DNA from: Pseudoalteromonas carrageenovora IAM 12662
GTDB lineage: Bacteria; Pseudomonadota; Gammaproteobacteria; Enterobacterales; Alteromonadaceae
Reading direction: 5' to 3'
Length of the DNA stretch: 64,000 nucleotides
Assembly (NCBI RefSeq): GCF_900239935.1
Contig: NZ_LT965928.1
Location: 2,028,976 to 2,092,975 of the forward strand
In this document: positions 41,514-49,499 of the stretch, in pieces
Position numbering within the stretch: the stretch's first letter is position 1
Layout of the letters: each line of letters starts with the position of its first letter
Program-made: the position numbers and the translations under genes
The notes under the pieces: model-generated
The model's input: only the letters and a program-made list of their open reading frames with translations
What the model was told of the DNA's origin: nothing
The model's database searches: none

Positions 41514-42770
41514 ATGCAGACAAGCAATCCTCTCACAAAACAGTTTTTACTAGCGGCGAAGTACCAAGAAATTCACGCTTTAAAGCAACTGCAAAATAGC
41601 TGTGCCTCGCTCACCAAGCTAGGTGATTTTGTGCACCAGTTACAAAAAGAACGTGCTATGAGCAACATCTTTTTGGCCTCAAAAAGCTTACGTTTTAGCA
41701 ATGAGCTCACACAGCAAATACCCATTACACAAAGCGCTCAAGATACCTTTTATGATTCTCTTAAAACAACCTTTATATCGGATAATGCCGACCCGGGTCA
41801 TTCAAGGTTATATAATTTAATTACTTACAGCTTACAGGCACTAGACGTGCTACCCGCTTTGCGCCACCAAATAGGCAGACAAAACGTAACGCCTATACAT
41901 GCAACTCAATCATTTACGCAACTTATAGCTAGCTTATTAAATATTATTTTAGAAGCTGCTGATGGTGCAAGCGATCCACATGTTACTCGCCTATTAGTTG
42001 CTTATTTTAATTTTATGCAAGGTAAAGAATACGCTGGCCAAGAGCGCGCTTGCGGAGCACAAGCTTTTGCTGCGAGTAAATTTACAGAAGATCAAAAAAC
42101 GCAACTCGCTCATTTTGTTCAAGAGCAAAGCCATAGTTTTTCGTTTTTTAATGAGTACGCAGACGATCATTTACTTAAATGCTATACCTCATTGATAGAG
42201 CACCCTGTAAATAAACAAGTAGATCAGCTAAGAAGTTTGCTACAAAAACTTGATGACGAAAATGCACAGCCTTTATCGCAGCTTAGCGAAGTGTGGTACG
42301 AAGTAACCACAACGCGTATTGATATTATGCATAAAATAGAGCAAAACATTAGCGATCATTTAATCGACTCTGCTGCAATGCAAATTGCATGTGCACAACG
42401 AAAATTAAATTCCAACAAACAAATACTCAATACCTTAGAGCAACAATATATGCCTGCAACCGACGGGCAGCTAGCGCTTAAAAACAATGAACCTACTAAT
42501 ACAGCGGCAAGCAAGCTCAATAGTAATAAAACCATGTACGACTTAATTTTAGAGCAAAGCCAACATATTAAACAAATTAACCAAGCACTGGTTGATGCAA
42601 AACGAGTGATCACCGAGCAAAAAGTGATTCACCAAGCAAAATATATATTAATAGAGCAATTAAAATTAACCGAAGAGCAAGCCCATAAACAATTGCAAAA
42701 ACAAGCTATGGACTCCCACAGCTCGCTGTACAATGTCGCTCAAAAAATTGTTGAATTGAGTGATGATTAA
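41514..42770 (+). CDS. nasR: Nitrate/nitrite-responsive antiterminator NasR (NIT-ANTAR)
   Basis: About 418 residues. The N-terminal three-quarters is the helical NIT sensor (LGDFVHQLQKERAMSNIFLA is its typical start, with the RAxS-type ligand region). The last 60 residues are an ANTAR RNA-binding domain: VDAKRVITEQKVIHQAKYIL, then LKLTEEQAHKQLQKQAMDSHS and VAQKIVEL. In Klebsiella, NasR binds a leader RNA and prevents termination when nitrate or nitrite is present; the nirB leader here has a suitable terminator. ATG at 41514 follows CGGAA; the longer TTG-started frame is unlikely. It has its own upstream region after the cobA terminator; a TGCACC half-site occurs at 41343. Confidence 0.9.
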   Translation: MQTSNPLTKQFLLAAKYQEIHALKQLQNSCASLTKLGDFVHQLQKERAMSNIFLASKSLRFSNELTQQIPITQSAQDTFYDSLKTTFISDNADPGHSRLYNLITYSLQALDVLPALRHQIGRQNVTPIHATQSFTQLIASLLNIILEAADGASDPHVTRLLVAYFNFMQGKEYAGQERACGAQAFAASKFTEDQKTQLAHFVQEQSHSFSFFNEYADDHLLKCYTSLIEHPVNKQVDQLRSLLQKLDDENAQPLSQLSEVWYEVTTTRIDIMHKIEQNISDHLIDSAAMQIACAQRKLNSNKQILNTLEQQYMPATDGQLALKNNEPTNTAASKLNSNKTMYDLILEQSQHIKQINQALVDAKRVITEQKVIHQAKYILIEQLKLTEEQAHKQLQKQAMDSHSSLYNVAQKIVELSDD

Positions 42771-42779
42771 CACTAAATG

Positions 42780-43229
42780 TTATACGTTAACTGCATGCGC
42801 TGATTTTTTTGATCGTAAAATGTAAGCGCGTGTATGGTCGTACACTAAATTAAAAGTAAAAGCGTAAAGGGTTATAAAAAAAGTAACCCCAATATCCATT
42901 ATAAATGCTTGCCAAAAATTAACGTTCAATATGTACGCTATTACCGGAATGGTAAATATAAGCAAGCCACCTTGAAATAAAATTACGTGAAAAACTCTAA
43001 ACAATAACGAGCGCTTTTCTTTAGCGCCTGTGGCCACTCGGTCAAAAAACCAGTTAAAAATAAAGTTCCAACACATAGCAATTGTCGCAACAATAATCAT
43101 AGTGCCCGATAAAGCCCCAATTGCATGATCTGTAAATAGCGCTAAACCTAAAATTGATAACGACACGGCTAAAACCTCAAACAAAACTGCCTGGAATACT
43201 CGCTCTGTTGCCTCCATTTTCTCTGTCAT
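42780..43229 (-). CDS. PACE-family transmembrane efflux protein (AceI-like)
   Basis: 149 residues with four hydrophobic helices and two repeats of the bacterial transmembrane pair: RVFQAVLFEVLAV and RVFHVILFQGGLL begin the halves, each followed by a W/Y-x3-FN-x3-D motif (MCWNFIFNWFFD; YAFTFNLVYD). AceI exports chlorhexidine and polyamines such as short diamines, so a diamine exporter is likely. The LysR gene 126 bases away is divergent, the AceR-AceI arrangement. Confidence 0.88.
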   Translation of the reverse strand: MTEKMEATERVFQAVLFEVLAVSLSILGLALFTDHAIGALSGTMIIVATIAMCWNFIFNWFFDRVATGAKEKRSLLFRVFHVILFQGGLLIFTIPVIAYILNVNFWQAFIMDIGVTFFITLYAFTFNLVYDHTRAYILRSKKSAHAVNV

Positions 43230-43355
43230 AGTGTCCTCTTTTATATCTTAATATTCAAGTGTAGTAATAATGACAGATTTATAGTGATACAAAAGTTAGC
43301 AACCATCACCTATAGTGATAGGATGAATATATCGTGCTAAATAAAGTAGAATCAA

Positions 43356-44261
43356 ATGTACAGCTTAGAGCAACTAAAAATATTTGTAACCGTAGTAGAA
43401 ACTGGCTCTTTTTCAGCAACAGGGCGAAAGTTAAATCGAGCGCAGTCGGGTATTAGCCAAGCTATTTCTAATCTTGAAATTGCAATAGATCAACCATTGT
43501 TTGACCGTAACAAAAACACTCCCACGTTAACAAAAAGTGGAAAAACCTTGCTCCCTGTGGCTTATTCAATACTGCACCAACAAACTTATTTCGATCAAAA
43601 AGTTGAGTCTCTTGCTAAAAACTACGAGCAAGACGTAGTAATAGCTATTGACGAAAGTATAAGTAATCACGGAATATTAAAAATAATAGCCCCCCTTGCA
43701 CAGCAGTACCCTATTACAAACTTTGAGCTAATATCGGTCACTACGTTTGATGTAGAAGAGTTTGTAAAAACAGGTAAAGCGCAAATAGGTATCATATATA
43801 GTGATGGTGAATTAAAGGTAGATATGGACTTTTTTTTGCTAGGCCAGGCTCGTTTTTTAACGATTGCGTCACCGCAACATGCGCTTGCTAAACTTAATAA
43901 AGTAAATAGCAGTGACTTAAAAGCATATAGGCAATGTGCTCACCGTAGCCTTAATCAATCAGAGTTATGGTTTAGCTATGCTATAAGCGCTAAGGTTTGG
44001 TACACCAATACTCATCAAACACTCATAGATTTGGTAATACAAAATGTGGGCTGGGCACTGGTGCCTGAGTTGGCTATAAAACAACAACTTAAACAAGGTG
44101 ACGTTGTTGCTCTACCTGTAGTCCATGAGCAAGGCGGTTGGCTAACGCCTGTAGGCTGTGTGGTATCAAGAAGTAAACCTACAGGCCCAGTAACCGAAAG
44201 TTTACTCACCCTTTTACAGCAACATTTTTTAAAAGAAGATGGTTGGCAAGCAAAAGCTTAA
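43356..44261 (+). CDS. LysR-family regulator, AceR-like
   Basis: 301 residues. Standard N-terminal HTH (MYSLEQLKIFVTVVETGSFSATGRKLNRAQSGISQAI split around residue 20) and a LysR substrate-binding domain. Divergent from the PACE exporter gene, so it most likely activates it in response to the exported compound. The overlapping divergent promoter region contains a repeated ATAGTGATA (43279 and 43311 areas), a possible operator. Confidence 0.8.
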   Translation: MYSLEQLKIFVTVVETGSFSATGRKLNRAQSGISQAISNLEIAIDQPLFDRNKNTPTLTKSGKTLLPVAYSILHQQTYFDQKVESLAKNYEQDVVIAIDESISNHGILKIIAPLAQQYPITNFELISVTTFDVEEFVKTGKAQIGIIYSDGELKVDMDFFLLGQARFLTIASPQHALAKLNKVNSSDLKAYRQCAHRSLNQSELWFSYAISAKVWYTNTHQTLIDLVIQNVGWALVPELAIKQQLKQGDVVALPVVHEQGGWLTPVGCVVSRSKPTGPVTESLLTLLQQHFLKEDGWQAKA

Positions 44262-44277
44262 TAGCACTTATATAGCG

Positions 44278-44922
44278 TTATATACCGAGTTTCTTTTTAA
44301 TCTTAGCTTGCCACTCAAGCGCAAGTTCTGGGAGCTCAAGTGCTGCGAGTAATACGCTTTCATAATCTGGGTATTGTTTATCAAAAAACGCCTGAAACAA
44401 CGTTTTAACCGAAATTTTGTGTTTGGCTTTATGTTCAATAGTCACGGCATCGCCCCTTTTAGCAACACCTTGCTCAAGCACTCTAAAATAAACACCCGTG
44501 TGGTAATACTGGGTAAACAGTTTTAGGCTTTGTTTATTATTAAGTGCAATGGCAAGCTTAAAGCACGGCACTCGCGGCTGGCTTACTTCAAGTAGTGCTG
44601 TACCTACACGAATACGATCGCCTATATGAATATTTTGCTCATCAAGGTCTGAAATTGTGAAGTTTTCGCCAAAGGCACCAACAGCTAAATCATCATTTTT
44701 AAGGGTGCGCTTCCAATAATCGTAATGATTGTGCGAAAACGCATAAACCGCTTTATCCACCCCGCCATGATTAACTAAATCGGCTTGCTCATCACCTATT
44801 ATATTTAGCTTTTCAATAACAACCGGCTCTTTGGTTGGCGTTTTAAATATACCGGTTTTGACCTCTTTGCCGTTATGCACAACCGTTTTTATTTTAGAGA
44901 TGTTGGTAGAGATTATTTTCAT
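44278..44922 (-). CDS. MOSC-domain protein, YiiM-like
   Basis: 214 residues with the MOSC core: DEQADLVNHGGVDKAVYAF, FGENFTI, GDRIRVGTALLEVSQPRVPCFKL (the conserved Cys of MOSC proteins). The C-terminal 3-helix part (FDKQYPDYESVLLAALELP) matches YiiM, which reduces N-hydroxylated compounds with molybdenum cofactor. Placement beside the Moco genes fits a Moco user. Convergent with the LysR gene. Confidence 0.85.
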   Translation of the reverse strand: MKIISTNISKIKTVVHNGKEVKTGIFKTPTKEPVVIEKLNIIGDEQADLVNHGGVDKAVYAFSHNHYDYWKRTLKNDDLAVGAFGENFTISDLDEQNIHIGDRIRVGTALLEVSQPRVPCFKLAIALNNKQSLKLFTQYYHTGVYFRVLEQGVAKRGDAVTIEHKAKHKISVKTLFQAFFDKQYPDYESVLLAALELPELALEWQAKIKKKLGI

Positions 44923-44996
44923 ATAAAACCTTTAATTAATACTTTAACAGCCCAGAGCTAATTTATATTATTATCAATAACCTATATTAACAGGCA

Positions 44997-45683
44997 TTAA
45001 CTAGAGCTAAGCGCTAAATAAAGCAGGCCAGAAAGAGGCAAACTCATAATAAAAACATAGCCATAAAAAAAAGCAATACCACCCGCAGACGTTTTATCTA
45101 CATCTGAGCTTATAATAGCGCCACCTATTGGAATGAGTAAAAATATATTAATACAGGTACATAATAAAAATGCATCCCCGAATGCAGAAATAACTGATGC
45201 TGCAACGCATAAAGCAAGCACAAGCATATTGCTCAGTCCGTCTTCAATTTGTCGCTTCTTTTCAATAATTTTTATTACAAACACACAACAAAGTAGCCCT
45301 AGAAAATAAAGTGTGGGCCAATATGTTTCATACCAGTTTTCAACTATAAGGTGGCCAATTAACCAATAAAAGAACCCACCTACCAAAAGAAATGAAATAA
45401 TTGAAGTAAGGATAGTGCTCGTATTTACTTTTCTTGTCATCACGTATCTCAAATTTAGCAATAACGATAAAAGAAGAGACCCAGCAGTAACTATAAAAAG
45501 TAAAACGAATGAACCCCAAAAATCGTCGGCCGATAGATATGCAAGACTCGGCGTTACACCTAATACAAGTTGGTTAATTGGCTTATTTTCTGATGAATAT
45601 TTGGCTTTTGCGTACAACGCAAAGTAAATACAGAACGGTTGTAAAAAAATAGCCAATAGTAAGAGAGTGTAAATTTTCATCAT
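44997..45683 (-). CDS. Hypothetical multi-pass membrane protein
   Basis: 228 residues with about seven hydrophobic stretches spread over its length and short polar loops. I recognise no family. AAGGA lies just upstream of two consecutive ATG codons, so the start may be one codon later. It is followed at some distance by the MOSC gene and preceded by another small membrane protein gene on the same strand. Codon use is slightly more AT-rich than in the Moco genes, which may mean it is an accessory insertion between moaE and the MOSC gene. Confidence 0.55.
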   Translation of the reverse strand: MMKIYTLLLLAIFLQPFCIYFALYAKAKYSSENKPINQLVLGVTPSLAYLSADDFWGSFVLLFIVTAGSLLLSLLLNLRYVMTRKVNTSTILTSIISFLLVGGFFYWLIGHLIVENWYETYWPTLYFLGLLCCVFVIKIIEKKRQIEDGLSNMLVLALCVAASVISAFGDAFLLCTCINIFLLIPIGGAIISSDVDKTSAGGIAFFYGYVFIMSLPLSGLLYLALSSS

Positions 45684-45710
45684 TCATCCTTGATGATCAA
45701 CAAAGTAAGA

Positions 45711-46076
45711 TTATAAGTCAAAAATATATAACAAAGTTAAAATAAGAAACACTACAAATACAGGGGTAAGTACATAGAAAAGGATATTTGCTATGGTTTT
45801 GTGTTTTTCTCTAAAGCGAAGTATGCCATTGTAAGTCGCTCTAAAAAGTGGGAATGTAATAAAAGCTCTAAAAATTGCCCATGAAACAAAACCGCATTGA
45901 AGTTTTATTTCCAGCCAAAACTGCTCCGGATTAATATTTAAAGATTGACTCGGAGAGCTTTTGGACCCAATTGACCAGCCAGTTAATAGCTCTAACATAA
46001 TTATAAAAATAAGTAGAGCCGCTATCCAAAGGTAAGCTGACTCTATTGATTCTCTTTTTGAGATAAATTTTTTCAT
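45711..46076 (-). CDS. Hypothetical small membrane protein
   Basis: 121 residues, with hydrophobic segments at about 15-35, 60-80 and 98-120. A basic segment (RFREKHK) sits before the last helix. No recognised family. It lies 27 bases upstream of the other hypothetical membrane protein, so the two probably form a unit, separate from the moa genes 40 bases further upstream. Confidence 0.5.
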   Translation of the reverse strand: MKKFISKRESIESAYLWIAALLIFIIMLELLTGWSIGSKSSPSQSLNINPEQFWLEIKLQCGFVSWAIFRAFITFPLFRATYNGILRFREKHKTIANILFYVLTPVFVVFLILTLLYIFDL

Positions 46077-46115
46077 TAATATTATATAAACGCATTTATA
46101 TAGGCTTACACAGAC

Positions 46116-46574
46116 CTACTTTTCCCATTTGTTTAACGCTTGCTTGTCGCTTTGTTTAAACTCAACCCAGTTTGATGAATCTTTAAAATGTTCTTTTTTC
46201 CAAAACGTGGCGTGGTTTTTTAAGTAATCCATTATAAATTGTGCGCCTTCAAACGCGGCTTGGCGGTGGCGGGAGGTGACCCCTACAAATACAATTTGCT
46301 CACCAAGGGCTAAATAACCTACTCGATGAATAATGCTTATGCGAGCAAGTTGCCAGCGTGTTTGCGCTTGCTCGGCTATCGATTGCAGTAGTTGCTCAGT
46401 CATACCTGGGTAGTGCTCAAGCTCAAGCGCGATTACGTTATCGCCGCTACTAAATTCTCGCACAAGCCCTGTAAAAGTAACTACGGCACCATCACTTTTG
46501 TTATTACTGCAAAGTGCATTGTATTGCTCACCTACTGAAAAATCGTGCGTTTGTACGTTAATGCTTATACTCAT
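46116..46574 (-). CDS. moaE: Molybdopterin synthase catalytic subunit
   Basis: Transfers sulfur from thiocarboxylated MoaD to precursor Z (cPMP), giving molybdopterin. 152 residues, family length; GAVVTFTGLVREFSSGDNVIALELEHYPGM and the catalytic-Lys region FWKKEHF are visible, along with RVGYLALGEQIVFVGV. Its ATG shares a base with the moaD stop (TAATG). Last gene of the moaA-mobA-moaB-moaC-moaD-moaE chain. Confidence 0.94.
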   Translation of the reverse strand: MSISINVQTHDFSVGEQYNALCSNNKSDGAVVTFTGLVREFSSGDNVIALELEHYPGMTEQLLQSIAEQAQTRWQLARISIIHRVGYLALGEQIVFVGVTSRHRQAAFEGAQFIMDYLKNHATFWKKEHFKDSSNWVEFKQSDKQALNKWEK

Positions 46575-46873
46575 TAGCCACCTGTCACTGGTGGGAAAAA
46601 AGCAAGTTCATCCCCTGCTTTTACAAGCTCATCGCTTGATGACATAGTCTGATTAAGCGCACACAATACATCACGCTCTTCAAGCCATGCCTGCCAATGT
46701 GGGTTTTGCTCAACCAGCAAGTGTTTAAACGCTGTAATGCTAAGGGTATGCGCTATATCAACGGTTAACTTATCGCACTTTAGGCGCTCTTTAAGTTGGC
46801 CAAAAAATAGTACGTTTACATGCCCTGCAGCTGCATCAGTATCATTTAAATTAGTCTCGCTGCCAGCTGCCAT
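46574..46873 (-). CDS. moaD: Molybdopterin synthase sulfur-carrier subunit
   Basis: Ubiquitin-like sulfur carrier activated by MoeB. 99 residues ending in the required double glycine (FFPPVTGG). Compared with the usual 81 residues it has about 18 extra N-terminal residues ([18 protein letters not shown]). The start is supported by GGAGG five bases upstream of the ATG, which lies inside moaC, so the extension seems real. It overlaps moaC by 23 bases. Confidence 0.9.
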   Translation of the reverse strand: MAAGSETNLNDTDAAAGHVNVLFFGQLKERLKCDKLTVDIAHTLSITAFKHLLVEQNPHWQAWLEERDVLCALNQTMSSSDELVKAGDELAFFPPVTGG

Positions 46874-47321
46874 GCTTGCCTCCTGCTTTTTGCGTTACAC
46901 GCATACCGTGTATTTCCATAAGCGGGTCGGCGGCTTTACACATATCAAATAATGTTAGGGTCGCCACGGATACAGCGGTGAGCGCTTCCATTTCAACGCC
47001 TGTTTTACCTGCTAATTTACAGTAGCTGGTGACTTTAATTTGGCTATTTGCTTCATCAAGTTCAAAATCAACGGCTACTTTACTCAGTGCCAGCGGGTGA
47101 CAAAGCGGAATTAAATCAGCGCACTTTTTAGCGCCCTGAATACCCGCAATTCGGGCTACGCCTAGCACGTCACCTTTTTTATTTTGATTAAGCAACACTT
47201 GCTCAAAAGCCTGTTTGCTCATTTTAATGTAGGCCTCGGCAGATGCATCGCGCAGAGTGACCTCTTTTAGCGATACATCAACCATGTTTGCTTGGCCATT
47301 TTCGTCTACGTGGCTCAGCAT
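46851..47321 (-). CDS. moaC: Cyclic pyranopterin monophosphate synthase MoaC
   Basis: Second step of Moco synthesis, converting 3',8-cyclo-dihydro-GTP to cPMP. 156 residues from the ATG at 47321, one base after the moaB stop; it begins [20 protein letters not shown] as in the family. The catalytic region includes [22 protein letters not shown] and [10 protein letters not shown]. The longer in-frame start lies inside moaB and is not used. Confidence 0.94.
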   Translation of the reverse strand: MLSHVDENGQANMVDVSLKEVTLRDASAEAYIKMSKQAFEQVLLNQNKKGDVLGVARIAGIQGAKKCADLIPLCHPLALSKVAVDFELDEANSQIKVTSYCKLAGKTGVEMEALTAVSVATLTLFDMCKAADPLMEIHGMRVTQKAGGKHGSWQRD

Positions 47322-47322
47322 A

Positions 47323-47862
47323 TTATTGCTCTCGCGATTCGCATTTTTTACCAATAGTAATATGCGGTGCAAAGTTACATGGCTTGTGCATTGAGTCTAA
47401 CTGATCTTTTATAATACCTGTCCAGGCTGTTTTACATGCGCCCGTAGAGCCAGGCATACAAAAAATAACGGTGTTATTGGCAAGGCCCGCCAACGCACGC
47501 GATTGAATAGTTGAGTTACCAATTTCGCCGTACGAAATATGTCTAAATAGCTCTCCAAATCCATCTACACTTTTATCAAACAGCGGTGAAAATGCCTCCG
47601 GTGTAGAGTCGCGCTCGGTAAAACCCGTACCACCGGTTACTAAAATGGCGTGAATAGTGTCATCGGCAATCCACTGCGATGCAACTGCTCGCATTTGGTA
47701 AACATCATCTTTAACTATGTCTTTATCCGCTAAGTGATGGCCTGCTTCAGTAAGGGCTTTAATTAAATAATGGCCTGAAGTATCCGTAATTTCATCGCGT
47801 GTATCGCTTACTGTCATTACGGCAATGTTTAATGCAATTTGTGACTCAGTTGTGTGGCTCAT
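47323..47862 (-). CDS. moaB: Molybdenum cofactor protein MoaB
   Basis: Trimeric MogA-like protein, implicated in adenylylation of molybdopterin. 179 residues; [36 protein letters not shown] and [18 protein letters not shown] are the MoCF motifs. Its ATG overlaps the mobA stop by four bases. No separate mogA is seen in this window, so MoaB and MoeA may suffice for metal insertion. Confidence 0.93.
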   Translation of the reverse strand: MSHTTESQIALNIAVMTVSDTRDEITDTSGHYLIKALTEAGHHLADKDIVKDDVYQMRAVASQWIADDTIHAILVTGGTGFTERDSTPEAFSPLFDKSVDGFGELFRHISYGEIGNSTIQSRALAGLANNTVIFCMPGSTGACKTAWTGIIKDQLDSMHKPCNFAPHITIGKKCESREQ

Positions 47863-48485
47863 AGGGTTCTTCTCAATAAATTAGGTTTGTGTTGGTCAAA
47901 TTGCTCGTTAACAGCTTTAAATTGCGCCGGTGTATTGGTATTAACAAGTGCGTGCGCTTTATTACATTTTAGCGTTTGCACACCAATACTACGGGTAAAC
48001 TGTTTAATTGATTTATGACTATTTGCGTTTATGAGTAATTGTTTTAAATGACGTTTAACGCTTTGGGTGTTACGAATATACAGGGGTAACGGTTCATTTT
48101 CAAAGTGCCACGCATGTATTTGTGGCTGATTTGTTTGAAAGTGGGAATTATCGCTTCCTGCAGATGCAATTTGCGATAATAACGTGCAAGTAAGCAATGG
48201 CATATCAACAGCGGTTATAAGTATATCTTGCTCTGTTGCCATTAAGCTTGAATAAATCCCGCCAAGCGGGCCAGAGCCTGGGTATATGTCAGGTATATAT
48301 TGCGCAGTAGCACTTTTTACATTACGACTTATAAGTACATTACTTGCTCCTGCTGCTGTTAATAACTCACATGCATTTTGCAGTAAGGTTTTATTTTTTA
48401 AAATGAGGTTGGCTTTATCGCTGCCCATTCTTGATGATTGACCACCAGCGAGTACAACTCCCGTAAACACGGCTTTATTGCTCAT
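47859..48485 (-). CDS. mobA: Molybdenum cofactor guanylyltransferase MobA
   Basis: Attaches GMP to molybdopterin to form the bis-MGD cofactor that NasA requires. 208 residues. The nucleotide-binding LAGGQSSRMGSDKANL is clear at residues 13-28, with DIYPGSGPLGGI and the metal-binding VDMPLL following. One base separates it from moaA. Confidence 0.92.
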   Translation of the reverse strand: MSNKAVFTGVVLAGGQSSRMGSDKANLILKNKTLLQNACELLTAAGASNVLISRNVKSATAQYIPDIYPGSGPLGGIYSSLMATEQDILITAVDMPLLTCTLLSQIASAGSDNSHFQTNQPQIHAWHFENEPLPLYIRNTQSVKRHLKQLLINANSHKSIKQFTRSIGVQTLKCNKAHALVNTNTPAQFKAVNEQFDQHKPNLLRRTL

Positions 48486-48486
48486 T

Positions 48487-49458
48487 TTAGCCGCCCAACA
48501 TAGCTAAATGGGTTGTGGCGCCCGTTAAGCGCTTATCAAGCTCATGACTAATAGTTTTATTGCCCATTGCTGCTTGAATAGCGTTTACAGTGGCTGGCGT
48601 ATCTTGCGAATTTAAATGCGGGCGTAAGTCTATTCCATGCTCAGCAAATAAACATAAATGTAGCTTGCCTAATGACGATACTCTTAATCGGTTACAGCTT
48701 TTACAAAAATCTTTACTGTAGGGCATAATTAAGCCAATGCGGCCCTCAAAATCGGGGTGACAAAACTCCTCTGCAGGGCCATTTAATTTACCTCTCACTA
48801 CCTGTAACCAACCTTGTGCTAAAAGCTGCGTTTTAACACTTAGCCCGCTTAAATGATTTTGCTCAAAAAAGGCGGCACCGTTGCCTGTTTCCATTAATTC
48901 GATAAAGCGTACCGTTACTTTTTTTAGCTTCACCCAGTCTAAAAAATCCTTCAATTGGTTTTTATTAAACTGCTTAGCCAGCACTGCATTTATTTTTATA
49001 TCTTTTATGCCCAGCTCAATTGCCCGGTCTATACCTTTTAGAATATGGGTTAGCTTGTCGTGTCCTGTAATTAATTTAAACATACTTGGGTTTAAGCTAT
49101 CAATACTAATGTTTAGCGCATCTAAGCCAGCATTGTAAAACTCATCAATTTTATTAAATAAGTTAAAACCATTCGTGGTTATGGCTACTTTTTCTATGCC
49201 TGGCGTGTTTTTACATTGCTTTATAATATCGGTTACGTCGTTTCGTAAGCATGGTTCGCCACCTGTAATACGCACTTTTTTTGTGCCAAGTTGCGCAAAC
49301 GCATTTACTAAGGTGTTTATTTCGCTTTTATTTAAAAAGTTACGCGGGGTATCGCACTGATACCCGTTTGGTAAACAATAGGTGCAACTAAAATTACACA
49401 CATCGGTAATTGAGAGGCGCAAATAGTTAAACTGCCGACCAAATTGATCATTAAGCAT
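48487..49458 (-). CDS. moaA: GTP 3',8-cyclase MoaA
   Basis: Radical-SAM enzyme of the first Moco step. 323 residues. The SAM cluster CNFSCTYC is at residues 21-28, the second cluster is CKSCNRLRVSSLGKLHLC (C-x2-C-x13-C) and the functionally needed C-terminal Gly-Gly is present. It lies 41 bases after nasA, leaving no room for a Moco riboswitch, so expression probably comes from the nas promoter. Confidence 0.95.
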   Translation of the reverse strand: MLNDQFGRQFNYLRLSITDVCNFSCTYCLPNGYQCDTPRNFLNKSEINTLVNAFAQLGTKKVRITGGEPCLRNDVTDIIKQCKNTPGIEKVAITTNGFNLFNKIDEFYNAGLDALNISIDSLNPSMFKLITGHDKLTHILKGIDRAIELGIKDIKINAVLAKQFNKNQLKDFLDWVKLKKVTVRFIELMETGNGAAFFEQNHLSGLSVKTQLLAQGWLQVVRGKLNGPAEEFCHPDFEGRIGLIMPYSKDFCKSCNRLRVSSLGKLHLCLFAEHGIDLRPHLNSQDTPATVNAIQAAMGNKTISHELDKRLTGATTHLAMLGG

Positions 49459-49499
49459 ATGCTTCCTTGGTATTTATATTATTTTTTCTAAATAGCACT

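Noticed and set aside
49459..49499. Moco riboswitch before moaA
   Set aside because: Only 41 bases separate nasA and moaA, far too short for the known aptamer.
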